Shown here: piece after piece, positions 23,528-34,308 of the stretch
How positions within the stretch are numbered: position 1 is the first letter of the stretch
How the letters are laid out: each line of letters starts with the position of its first letter
Source of the DNA: Trileptium ribeirensis
Lineage: Eukaryota; Nematoda; Enoplea; Enoplida; Thoracostomopsidae
Assembly: GCA_030248225.1 (NCBI GenBank)
Contig: JASANE010000776.1
Span: forward strand, 1 to 64,000
DNA length: 64,000 nucleotides
Direction: 5' to 3'
Translations under genes and position numbers: made by a program
Notes under the pieces: model-generated
Seen by the model: the letters and a program-made list of their open reading frames with translations, nothing else
What the model was told of the DNA's origin: nothing
The model's database searches: none

Positions 23528-25401
23528 GACATGGATATACAAGTGCATCGCTATGTATCGTATTTGCGACGCTCGATGTATTCCTATGCTCGGTATCGAT
23601 TGTTCATATGGCAATTATTGCTGCTGACCGATGTCAAGGTATTAGGCGGCCAATTTCTACGGCCAGATCTCGTGCGAATAAAAACTATTTGCTAGTCAAG
23701 ATTGCATTTGCTTGGCTAGCAACAGCAATAGTCACAGTTCCAATAACAGTAATTGCATTAGTCGATCCGAACAATGTTTATCAACTCACCTATGATGATG
23801 TCATCACAGCACATTGTGTCATTAGAAACCGCCATTTTCGAATTTACGGTTCGGTAATAACATTTTTCATTCCTTGTACAGTAATGATTATTGCATATAG
23901 TTGGACATTAATGTTGCTACGTAAAAAAGTTGCTACGATAAAGATTTCTCTCAACGGTTCGCTTCCCGAAAATGGATCCAGTGTGATCGACCAACCAAGC
24001 ATATCACGGAAACAGGGACGTGATAATTCGTCTATCGCCGTTGCTGATCCGATTTACCTCCGGCGAACGTCAGGAGCTCAACGTAGTCGACAACACAAGT
24101 CCAGGCGTGAAACAGGGAAACTGGCTCCGTCAAAACAGCAATCCCTGGACAGTGACCAACCATCTAAGCATTTTCAACCATGGTTGGGAGTGTCGACTCA
24201 ACAAATAAACAGGACATATCATATAGCACCTTGTCGGCCACAAAGCCACGAGCATCACCTAACTACTCATGATCGACCTTATTCTAGTAGCTACAGTAGC
24301 AGCTATAACGTACGACGAACACTTCCAATTAATATTAACGTTAACATATCATCATCATTAGATATTTCACCAGAATCATATAGTATATCAAGACTTGACT
24401 CGTACAATATGGACGAAATATCTATTTTGCCAGCTAACACACTCTCCCCCGAAACGTCATTTATTGGCGCTCGTAGTGCAACCGTTGAGCTACCATCATC
24501 CGCTGCTACACATATTCCTCCACCGTCCCCAACACAATCACTATGTCAACTATCACCACAACGCAAGCTAGGAATCATGACGATGTGTAATCATCAGCAA
24601 CAAGACTGTAACAACAATCTTTCACCAGACAATATTACCTATTGTGATCAAGCAATATCCTGTTCGACTCCGACCACAACAACAGCAGCTAGACGAAGCA
24701 GTTGTATGTATGGTTACGGATTAATTTCAGACGATGTTAACTCAATAACACATCTGAGCAATTATAATAGCCAAACAAGTTCCCGACGTGCCTCAGTTGG
24801 AGTACGAAAAATATCGGAAGCATTTTTTACATCGATGCATTTGCTCTCAGAAAATCGTCTATCCTCACGGCTGTCCGAGTTAGCTGGGTATCGTCGACGC
24901 CGCAGAGCATCAAACGTAGCAGCATTTGCATCGGAAGACAAAGCTACGAAAGTACTCGGCATTGTATTTGCATGTTTCATTTGCTGCTGGTCCCCATTTT
25001 TTATAACAAACGTTACTTTAGCAATTTGCGGAGCTTCGTGTGGCGATTTTGACATTGATAATCTGCAACAACGAGCAGTTAATAGTAGCAGTACTGATCT
25101 TGGTAGATTACCGGCGTTTAGCAATGAACAGCAACGAAAACTCGGTGATCAAACTCAAAATATGAGTACAATATTTCAATGGCTTGGATATTCTGCGTCA
25201 ACACTAAATCCACTAATTTATACAATATTCAATCGTCTTTTTCGACGAACATTTATTCACATCCTCCGTTGTAACATTCGATTCCAGTCGCGAAGACGGT
25301 GGAAAAATAAAATTAAATTGACTAAAACCAGTGCCCAATTACGCGGATTCCGGCCACAGCTGACAGTAACAAAGCCCCCGTTTTCTGTTACGGATATATA
25401 A
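23528..25401 (+). CDS. 5-HT2-like serotonin receptor, coding exon 2 (TM3 to C terminus)
   Basis: Starting after CTTCAG, this exon supplies 624 further codons to TAA at 25399-25401; the joined protein is 735 residues. TM3 has the amine-binding Asp in ATLDVFLC and a DRC in place of DRY. TM4 has AFAWLATA. ECL2 Cys is in AHCVIRN. TM5 is IYGSVITFFIPCTVMIIAY, where GS...FFIP resembles 5-HT2. TM6 is KATKVLGIVFACFICCW then SPFFITN, near-diagnostic of 5-HT2. TM7 is WLGYSASTLNPLIY. ICL3 is very long (about 335 residues, Ser/Thr/Gln-rich), as in some invertebrate 5-HT2 receptors. ECL3 carries ICGASC and is about 30 residues longer than in vertebrate members. It probably signals through Gq (family knowledge). 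Confidence 0.92.
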
Positions 25402-25422
25402 GAGAGTTATCGGTTTCAAAGA

Positions 25423-25535
25423 ATGCCTAATTACATGGATTTTAGCCACAGGTGACAGTAACAAGCTGTCTTTGTCTCCTGGACAAATAAAAAAGGCATC
25501 GGTTTTCACAAATTCCCCAGTACCGCAGGTGACCT
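25423..25535 (+). repeat. Decayed copy of the receptor's C-terminal coding segment after the stop
   Basis: Coding text at 25331 (GTGCCCAATTACGCGGATTC, then CACAGCTGACAGTAACAA) recurs at 25423 as ATGCCTAATTACATGGATTT, then CACAGGTGACAGTAACAA, a 92-bp spacing. A weaker third echo, CCCCAGTACCGCAGGTGACC, lies at about 25514. Confidence 0.75.
25486..25491 (+). terminator. Candidate poly(A) signal of the receptor
   Basis: AATAAA lies 85 bp after the stop codon. It sits inside the duplicated tail segment, so it is a candidate only. Confidence 0.4.
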
Positions 25536-26600
25536 TTTGTATCACGTATATCATTTTAAGCAATGACCATTCCAGGCAGTCGGCCGACGCCCTGAGATTA
25601 ATATTGGTGAGCTGACGGTTAGCTGTCCAGCCTTAAGAATTTTCGACCGGTTTTAGCCGGCAGTAGGCCGGTAGCAATTTTCGGAAGTTAATAGTAGCAA
25701 AAACCGTTGGCCAGCCCGTGTGCGCAAGACTATCACATTTGCTGTGCAGTGCTGCATTGGCACTCCCCTTGTAGTAAACATTTCAGCTCAAAACACGTGG
25801 AAGTCTGGCGACAGTAGTGATAAGGAAGAATTTGAATACACTTTTGACGAAAAAATACATATATATAAGCCGCAGTTTATTCGATACACTGACCGAAACT
25901 CGCTAGTTGACAGTCATATAAAATAAAGCTGAGAGATTTACGAAGAATAACGCAGTTCCAAGTGCCAGTTATTTTTTGATCGAACAATTTCAAAAATTCG
26001 CACACATAAATATGTTTGCTTTTACAATTTATTGTAGTCGCCTGTTTGGCTTTTATGCATCATTTACGATAAGATGCGTGCGAATGGTCCTAATTATGTC
26101 ACAAATTCAAATGGGCTAGCTAGTATGTCACGCAGACAGTCCAGCCCGACTATTAAAATTTTGAATAGCCTAGCTAAGCTATGCGTTTGTCAGCTACTGT
26201 CGAGCTGGACTATGCTTTTGTCACGAGGTATTCAGCTGAGCTCCTATAACTTTAAGCCTGAGACTAATTCGCGAAGATTACATTTTACTACACTTATCTG
26301 AATAATGCCCTAAAGGTGGCATATATACTGCTGAAAACGTTAATGTATATATTAAGAACAAATATATAACTTATAATTAGCGCGAAAATGCTAGCAAAGC
26401 CGGTCGCTGCACATCGATACATGAAGTAAGGTTTAGCTACACTTTGCCTAGTTGTAGGACCGCACACTTAGGTTGTTGCATGATACGTGGCAGGGCTAAA
26501 AATCGCAGAGGGCCTGCCAAACATGAGATTATACTGCTTCCTTTTGTGCCGCAATGCGGTATGAGTACAGCATTTCATCAATGTATTCGTCCCAATCCCT
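25536..26600. other. No gene seen
   Basis: Short open frames at 25720-25926 and 26074-26301 have no recognisable motif. 26040-26230 has CAGCCCGACT/GTCGAGCTGGACT words but no clear element ends. Confidence 0.4.
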
Positions 26601-26945
26601 CTGGCTTTCATGTTAGACTATCTATATCAACACGCACCGCAGGATCTGGTTAAAACATTCGACTAACCCTAGACACTGCGGATTATAAACGGACGACATT
26701 CGCTTTCCCACCTTGTCTATTGGCGACAAATTTTGCAGTGTACTATTGATAAATTTAACCCCTGGGTTGAGGAAAGCACCGAAGGAAGCCCATTCGCAAA
26801 AAATAGTGTAAAATTCTTTGGCCACAGTACTTGCTGACTTTTCCTTAGTTGGAACTGCATTAGGCCACTTATAGTCATAATGTCAACGACAATAGTCAGA
26901 ATGTATCTGTTACCGCTAAGCCCTTCAGGATTAAATTAATATCTG
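26601..26945 (-). pseudogene. Ty3-type integrase core fragment
   Basis: On the minus strand two frames read in order: GNRYILTIVVDIMT, then after a frame change KWPNAVPTKEKSASTVAKEF, INSTLQNL, and SSVYNPQCLGLVECFNQIL. This follows the integrase core layout of Ty3-type LTR retroelements: a YILxxVD strand with the first Asp, WPxAxP, a Gly-x-x-F segment, then SxYxPQxxGxxExxNxxL with the catalytic Glu. The second Asp (normally SDxGxxF) reads NPGVKF, and the Arg before the Asn is Cys-Phe. With at least one frameshift the copy is dead. No LTRs, protease or reverse transcriptase were found nearby. Confidence 0.7.
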
Positions 26946-27133
26946 CGCGATGCTATATTGATACAGCTGGCATGGGATGAAAAGATACTGCTTCTTTCTG
27001 AAAACTGCCAGGATTCGCTTTTTAATATCGGTCACACGATCTAACATCGTATCCCGTAACTAAAGCACTGTATCATTGTAATCAGAATCCATTTTACACT
27101 AATAGTAATTATGCTGAAAAACATAATTATTTT

Positions 27134-27224
27134 AGGGCCTATGTCAACTTTAGGGGCCGGGCATTATAATGCTAGGAAAAACAACAACAACAATATTTCG
27201 ACCCCTAACGTTAACATGGGCCAT
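27134..27224. mobile_element. Short GGCCCATG TIR element, copy 1
   Basis: GGGCCTATGTCAACTTTAGG and, at the right, CCCCTAACGTTAACATGGGCC form inverted ends only 90 bp apart. It is closely related to the 220-bp element at 52579-52800. An (AAC)n run lies in the loop. Confidence 0.7.
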
Positions 27225-27558
27225 TACAATCCTATAAATAGAGATATGGTGCAGTCTTTGCGTATTTAGTGGAAATCCGGCTCCAGCGAAATTTTCCTAT
27301 TCAAACCCCAGCGGATTAAGAGTTCCCTAGTGAAAATCCGACAGGGGTTGGAATTTCCCTAGTAAAAGTTCAACGGGGATCGATCGCATTTTCACTGGAA
27401 CACCGGGACCTCGTAAAATCTATAAGGTAAAATAAAAGGAAGAATTAATGAACATCTTGTTTTTTTGGGTGTGAACGATGTGCATGTATCGTCATTAAAC
27501 GGATTATAGGTACATGATGGTTTCATTGTTTTAAAGGTACATTAAGTACGTCGTTTCG
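27225..27558. other. No gene seen
   Basis: Repeated phrases of the type GAAAATCCGACAGGGGTTGG / AAAAGTTCAACGGGGATCG occur between 27280 and 27420. No gene is recognised. Confidence 0.4.
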
Positions 27559-29730
27559 CTTGTTATTTGTTGCATAGTTCTATACCATGCTAAATTTAGG
27601 TGGCAAAATTGTCAAATTTTAGCGTTTTTTTTCAACTAGTTATATGTTGAGAGCTTTTCTGAATCTGTACATTTTTGGGATATCTGACTGCGATGAATGC
27701 AACTATACTACTTGCGTTGAAAGCACCCAATTCGGTAAGCACTACGGCCCTACATCGAAAACTGTTTTATTAAAACTAAACTTTTCCTGAAAGCTCTTGA
27801 TTTATTTATAATTTTCAAGTGTTTCTACCTTGTTACTTGCTGCATAGGGCTACAACATGCTAAATTTGGGTAGCAAAATTGTCAAATTTTAGCGTTTTTT
27901 CAACTAGTTATATGTTGAGGGCTTTTCTGAATCTGTACATTTTTGGGATATCTGACTGCGATGAATGCAACTATATATACTACTTGCGTTGAAAGCACCC
28001 AAATCGGTAAGCACTACGGCCCTACATCGAAATCTGTCTTTTTAAAACTAAACTTTTCCTGAAAGCTCTTGATTTATTTATAATTTTCGAGTGTTTCTAC
28101 CTTGTTACTTGCTGCATAGGGCTACAACATGCTAAATTTGGGTAGCAAAATTGTCAAATTTTAGCGTTTTTTTTTCAACTAGTTATATGTTGAGGGCTTT
28201 TCTGAATCTGTACATTTATGGGATATCTGACTGCGATGAATGCAACTATACTACTTGCGTTGAAAGCACCCAATTCGGTAGGCACTACGGCCCTACATCG
28301 AAAACTGTCTTATTAAAACTAAACTTTTCCTGAAAGCTCTTGACTTATTTATAATTTTCGAGTGTTTCTACCTTGTTACGTGCTGCATAGGGCTACAACA
28401 TGCTAAATTTGGGTAGCAAAATTGTCAAATTTTTGCGTTTTTTCAACTAGTTATATGTTGAGGGCTTTTCTGAATTTGTACATTTATGGGATATCTGACT
28501 GCGATGAATGCAACTATACTACTTGCGTTGAAAGCACCCAATTCGGTAAGCACTACGGCCCTACATCGAAAACTGTCTTATTAAAACTAAACTTTTCCTG
28601 AAAGCTCTTGAGTTATTTACAATTTTCGAGTGTTTCTACCTTGTTACTTGCTGCATAGGGCTACAACATGCTATATTTGGGTAGCAAAATTGTCAAATTT
28701 TAGCGTTTTTTTCAACTAGTTATATATATGTTGAGGGCTTTTCTGAATCTGTACATTTTTGGGATATCTGACTGCGATGAATGCAACTATACTACTTGCG
28801 TTGAAAGCACCCAATTCGGTAAGCACTACGGCCCTACATCGAAAACTGTCTTATTAACACTAAACTTTTCCTGAAAGTTCTTGATTTATTTATAATTATC
28901 GAGTGTTTCTACCTTGTTACTTGCTGCATACGGCTACAACATGCTAAATTTGGGTAGCAAAATTGTCAAATTTTAGCGTTTTTTTCAACTAGTTATATGT
29001 TGAGGGCTTTTCTGAATCTGTACATTTTTGGGATATCTGACTGCGATGAATGCAACTATACTACTTGCGTTGATAGCACCCAATTCGGTAAGCACTACGG
29101 CCATACATCGAAAACTGTCTTATTAAAACTAACCTTTTCCTGAAAGCTCTTGAGTTATTTATAATTTTCGAGTGTTTCTACCTTGTTACTTGCTGAATAG
29201 GGCTACAACATGCTAAATTTGGGTAGCAAAATTGTCAAATTTTAGCGTTTTTTCAACTAGTTATATGTTGAGGGCTTTCCTGAATCTGTACATTTTTGGG
29301 ATATCTGACTGCGATGAATGCAACTATATATTATACTACTTGCGTTGAAAGCACCCATTTCGGTAAGCACTACGGCCCTACATCGAAAACTGTCTTATTA
29401 AAACTAACCTTTTCCTGAAACCTCTTGAGTTATTTATAATTTTCGAGTGTTTCTACCTTGTTACTTACTGCATAGGGCTACAACATGCTAAATTTGGGTA
29501 GCAAAATTGTCAAATTTTAGCGTTTTTTCAACTAGTTATATGTTGAGGGCTTTCCTGAATCTGTACATTTTTGGGATATCTGATTGCGATGAATGCAACT
29601 ATACTACTTGCGTTGAAAGCACCCAATTCGGTAAGCACTGCGGCCCTACATCGAAAACTGTCTTATTAAAACTAAACTTTTCCTGAAAGCTCTTGATTTA
29701 TTTATAATTTTCGAGTGTTTCTACCTACCG
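27559..29730. repeat. Satellite array, ~271-bp unit, eight copies
   Basis: The TGCATAGGGCTACAAC anchor lies at 27571, 27841, 28113, 28384, 28652, 28925, 29194 and 29469 (spacing 268-275). Each unit contains GGTAGCAAAATTGTCAAATT, TTCAACTAGTTATATGTTGA, TCTGACTGCGATGAATGCAA and AAGCACTACGGCCCTACATC. The first copy is the most diverged. Some units gained short TATA insertions. No protein frame runs through the units. Confidence 0.97.
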
Positions 29731-31689
29731 TCGTTTTGTTAAATATAGGCTTAAGAAAGACAAATAATTTCTACATAACTAGATAAAAATCCTACTGGCT
29801 TTAACACAAAAATGTACCAACCTGCACCGCGAAATCAAAAAGTGAATTGTTTTTAAAACTTATAAGCTCATGGTGTTTGCCGTCCGTCAGCTTGAGAAAA
29901 ATCTGGATCAAAATGCGTAATATTGTCGCATGTTAAGTAGAATTAATTGAAACAGACACATTTGGTAGCTGTCGCAAAGTATGGCCTTTTGGGACACTTC
30001 TCCATGCCACCACTTAGCAACTAGACTAGGTCCCTCAATTTTCACGTTTATGCGGGAAATCAAGTAACAGGTACCGAATCTTTACAGCCATATGTATTTT
30101 TATGTGCAGCCATGTGTATAATTTTGCTTTTCTGTGCCTTTGACGGGTGCTCAGAAGCTCAATATGAAACCTGGAATATATAAGCGCTCATCCACAACCA
30201 CGCCCCCGCGATTTCCATCACCGGCAAATAACTATAATTGCTGGACCATTTTCAGCAAAGTGAAACATTCCATACCGCTAGATGTTGTTTTCTCTCGAGT
30301 ATATGAAAATGAAATTGATGAAGACACAATTGGCAGCAGTTGTTGGTTGCAGGATTTTAAGCCAGAACTCATGGGCAACGGCATTGCTAACAAATTCTGA
30401 ATTAATAAATACTTCAAAAATTATAAATGTGCTAGTATTTGAATGACTAGAGTTATTTCTCTGTGCCATATAAATTTAGTCGAGATCAATAAAAGGCTGT
30501 TCAGGAATTTGATTTAACAAAGCTATCAGAGTGAACACAACGGCAGAAAATACCGTGTGAAATCTCATTTAAATACGACAAACATTTCACGTTTGCTGAG
30601 ACCAAAAATTATACTTGCAAAATATGAAGTTTCAAAAAATCTTTTTCCATGTTTAAATGTTTTCTGGATTAGTTTCAAAATAATTTTTACTATATATAAA
30701 GACACGTATGTATACATACATATGTAAACATGAGAATAGGCAGTTTTTAGTAATAAAACATTCCACTATTAATTTTATGATAACATTGACAAAGATTATA
30801 TATACACTTTTAACATTCGACCAACCCTTATTAGAACATGTTGCAGCAGCCACAGTTTCTCAGTTTTGCTTTCAAGCAAACGATAAAAATATCTGGAATT
30901 GGTAAAGCTGAAACGAAGGAAATCAAACTAACTTCAAAATGTCGCTAATTTAAACCAAATTAATGTGCAATGTTTTTTAACCTTAAGATTGATTGAATCC
31001 TGCGGCCAGCCTAAGTGAGTGCGTCAAACCGTGTCAGTGATGCCCCATCCAAACTGTGTCAGTGAGGGTCGGAGACCCCCTCTTGGGAGGTAGTGGGTCC
31101 TATCCGCGGCACTGTTTGAGTGCAAAAATTTAATAAAATGAGTTTAACCTCCAATCAATTTGAATTACCCTTTAACGTCACCAGCACACATATTAGTTTC
31201 ACAAAGTAAAGCGTTTTTATATTTTATTAAATGCAAGAACGTCACAGTTTCTCATCTAGAGTGTACCAAAAAGACGTTAGAATTTCGAATACAAGGTCGA
31301 TTGGTTTCTACGAATTTTGCGGAACTGAAGCCTGCTGTGATTAATCTATATACTGTAAGTGTAAGATAAAAGGGAAGTGTAGATTAAGTTTTTACTTGTT
31401 TGGCAATGAGCACGCTACTGCAGATTGTAACATAATTGTCTTGGTTATTCATACGCGATTTGATGGCGCTTATTTACACAAAATCCAGCATTCGCTCAAT
31501 TTTTTTGCATTCTCGTTATTCCTGCTACAATAACCAACACAAAAGCGCAACCGCGTCGAAGTTTACCAGGTATAGCTGAAAATCATTACTTTAATTAATA
31601 GTATTTGAAAAAGAACAAACCAAAGGCAAAAATTATCGCAATATCCTGGCGCATAGCTATGTAATAAAAAGCCTTACAATAACCACTTC
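29731..31689. other. No gene seen in 2 kb
   Basis: An 88-codon frame at 30134-30400 (+) has protein-like composition but no motif or supported start. Near 31020-31075 GTGTCAGTGA is repeated. No RNA gene or element ends were recognised. Confidence 0.4.
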
Positions 31690-33125
31690 AGGATATGATT
31701 CAGAAATCAGTAAATATTCGCAATTTCAGAAAAAATATTTGGCACGGCCGGGTTGCATATTTTCTTTGGACGTAGCCAAATGTTGTAAAAGGGCATAACT
31801 AAAGGACTACACGTTTGCTACTAAATATTATTATATTATGGGTTACACTGCAAATTTGCCATTTTAACTCAACATGAGTTGCATCGTTTGACTGAGTTTA
31901 TTTAGCTCAGAATGAATTAGAAAAATCTTACTCAGGAGCTCAGAGTTAGAAAATTAACTCAGCGTGAGTCAGTGTTATCTAGCTTAAACTACTTAACTCC
32001 GATAGCGAACATTAAATACTAAACTCAGGACCCTGAGTTACCTGTCAAACTCAGTCTGAGTTAGTTTGAGCTCAGTGAAATGTATCTGAGGACCTTGAGT
32101 TAAAATCTAATTCACGCTAATTTGCAGTGTATTTTTCGTTTTTTTATAAAACGTTTTGTTTGATGCAGAAATGATGCATTTTTCTAAATTTAATGCATAC
32201 AACATAACGCCCGAAAATATTGCTAGAAAAACTAGTCGTGAGTAGTAATTAGTAGTTGTTCACAGTAGTATAGAGGCATTTGAAAAATTAAAAAAGGCAA
32301 TAAATGAATAAAAGTTCTGTAGCCTAGCTATGTAGTAAAATGGCCTCTTAACCGCTACAAGATGTCTTCCAGAAACGAATGTAAATACGTTTGGACCGTC
32401 GGCGCCGAACCATGGGCATAGATAAAAGTAGGAAAAGACACCAGATCATGTTTGTCAGAAACTACTATTTTTGAACATATCCTTCTTTTCTATAAAGATG
32501 TTGGTTTGATACAAAAGGTATATTTCGACAAACTAACTTCAATGCTCCCCATAGTAGTTTAGAGCAAGGCATGGAAATGCTACCACTACTCCAACAACTT
32601 TGTGACAAGTACACGAGCTAGTGATATATGTTAGAAAAATAGTTTGCAATAATTGTTAGGAGGATACATGTTACGATATGCAGTGAGTACACTCATTTAT
32701 GGGAACGTTACAATATGTCATAAAGCTTTAAGAATACTGTTTACACAAGGCATGGCTAAAATCAGAGCCAAGAAGAAAATAATAATGCCATAAAGAACAA
32801 ATAAAATTATAAACTTTACGAAACAGAAATACAATATTGGTTCCAAAAAGTTCCAATGAATCGTGTTAGTGCAACGATAAATGTTACTTTATGCAGAGGC
32901 GCCTCAGTCGGTGAATTCCCAGCTACAGTTAAAGCTGGACCTTAATTCCAACTTAAAAAATAAGCCTAATTGAAGATCCTACATGTAAGGGTGTAATAAA
33001 AAATAGCCATACATTAGTCGCAATAAGTAAGATTTAGAAAGGAATAGAAACGCGCTTGGACCGTTGGCATTGCAGCATTAGCTTTGATATAGCCAAAAGT
33101 AGTAAAAGGCACAAATGGGAGACAA
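31690..33125. repeat. Three diverged copies of an ~670-bp tandem unit
   Basis: Segments near 31690-31810, 32340-32450 and 33030-33120 share an order of words: AGAAAYGAAT-like, then TTTGGACCGTYGGC-like, GCAT..., a GAYATAGCCAAAAGT-like stretch and TAAAAGGCACAA-like text. The first copy is the most diverged. A GAGTTA element is inserted in the first interval. Confidence 0.45.
31843..32132. mobile_element. GAGTTA-word TIR element, copy 5
   Basis: TTACACTGCAAATTTGCC at the left and GCTAATTTGCAGTGTA at the right are clean inverted ends. The interior holds about twenty GAGTTA/GAGCTC/CTCAGT-type words in both orientations, such as AACTCAACATGAGTT and ACTCAGGACCCTGAGTT. Confidence 0.75.
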
Positions 33126-33506
33126 TATATAAGGTAACAAAATACTATTATGGGCTTGCAGAATTTAGCGCGGCACAAGGCACAACGGTAGTTGGGAATA
33201 CAATTATTATGCGATGTATCGCATATATTTGTAAAATTACATATAAATACTTCTATATTTATTGAAAGCCTAATAATAAATGTATATAAGATTATTTTGA
33301 AACCTCGTCAGGTGTTGTGTTATACTGCGTAAGACAGCATAACACTATGAACATAATGTACTGTTGTTTTATATCGTACATATTAACACATTTGTTGTAA
33401 GACTTACAGTTGTTTTTGACAATGTTATTACAATCACGGTCATATTGAAGAGAAAAAAATTCATATTTGGCAGTTTGTTCGATGTGGAAGCATATATATA
33501 CATATC
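33126..33506. other. No gene seen
   Basis: AT-rich stretch with a small palindromic phrase TGTGTTATACTGCGTAAGAC / GACAGCATAACAC near 33315-33343. Nothing else is recognised. Confidence 0.4.
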
Positions 33507-34308
33507 AGGGAATAATCGGAATTCGGGTTCCGGTTCCGGAGAAAATCATGTTCCCGTTGCCGTTCCGACAAACGGCAAAACCCATACGGCAACAAGGATT
33601 CGGGTTTAAAAATTTTGTTTAAAGTTTTCAACATTTTGCTTCAGCTGTGGTACAAACATGTAACATATATACAATGATCAACTTCCAAGACAACCAAACA
33701 AAAGAAAAGATTAACTCAGCAAGTTGCCCTATGAAACGTAAGTAGTACACATAATTTCAGTACAAATATTTGTTCTTGACCAAGCAGGAGTTTGTTAACA
33801 AAACAAAGCCAAGCCGAGGCTTGTAGCAGTTATCTTACCCATTCAGAAGTCTGCGGTGTATGTTAGAATTAAACCTGTCCAACTCGGTAATAGAGTATGC
33901 ATCATTCAGAAGTACTTAGCTGTAAACTTGGCTAACATAAGTTACGTCAAGCACCAGCCAGTGCGCTTGTAAACTTTATAAATCAGTCCACATTTAAGTA
34001 AGGCAACATATGTGCAACGCAACCAGGAACTGCGTTTATGGTAATGAACTGCATGTATTGAAACTGTGCGAGCAGTGTCACAGTTTGTCTCATTTTGATC
34101 AGAAAGTTATCATCATCGTTATCAGCCTGAGGCGCACTGGTTAACCAACGCTAGCCTAAATATTGTCTCTGACCACTGACCAGAAAATTATTGTATACCT
34201 TCTTTTATTGCCTTGTGAACTTGTAAACGTGCGCTCTACATTAAGTAAAGGAACATATGTGCAACGCAGCCAAGAACTGCATTCTTGGTAATGAACTGTA
34301 TTAAATAC
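33507..34308. mobile_element. CCGGAA-rich element, copy a (left part)
   Basis: It begins CAGGGAATAATCGGAATTCG and has GGTTCCGGTTCCGG. It stays aligned with copy b (38893 on) through AAAATTTTGTTT, CAATGATCAA, AAGATTAACT and CACTGGTTAACCAACGCTAG. Near its right end a ~245-bp part (from about 33967, TAAGGCAACATATGTGCAAC) is tandemly repeated at about 34217. It is cut off where the 34309-37261 transposon starts; I could not find its missing right part beyond that transposon. Confidence 0.75.

Noticed and set aside
24762..25124. 120-codon minus-strand open frame
   Set aside because: Shadow of the receptor coding exon.
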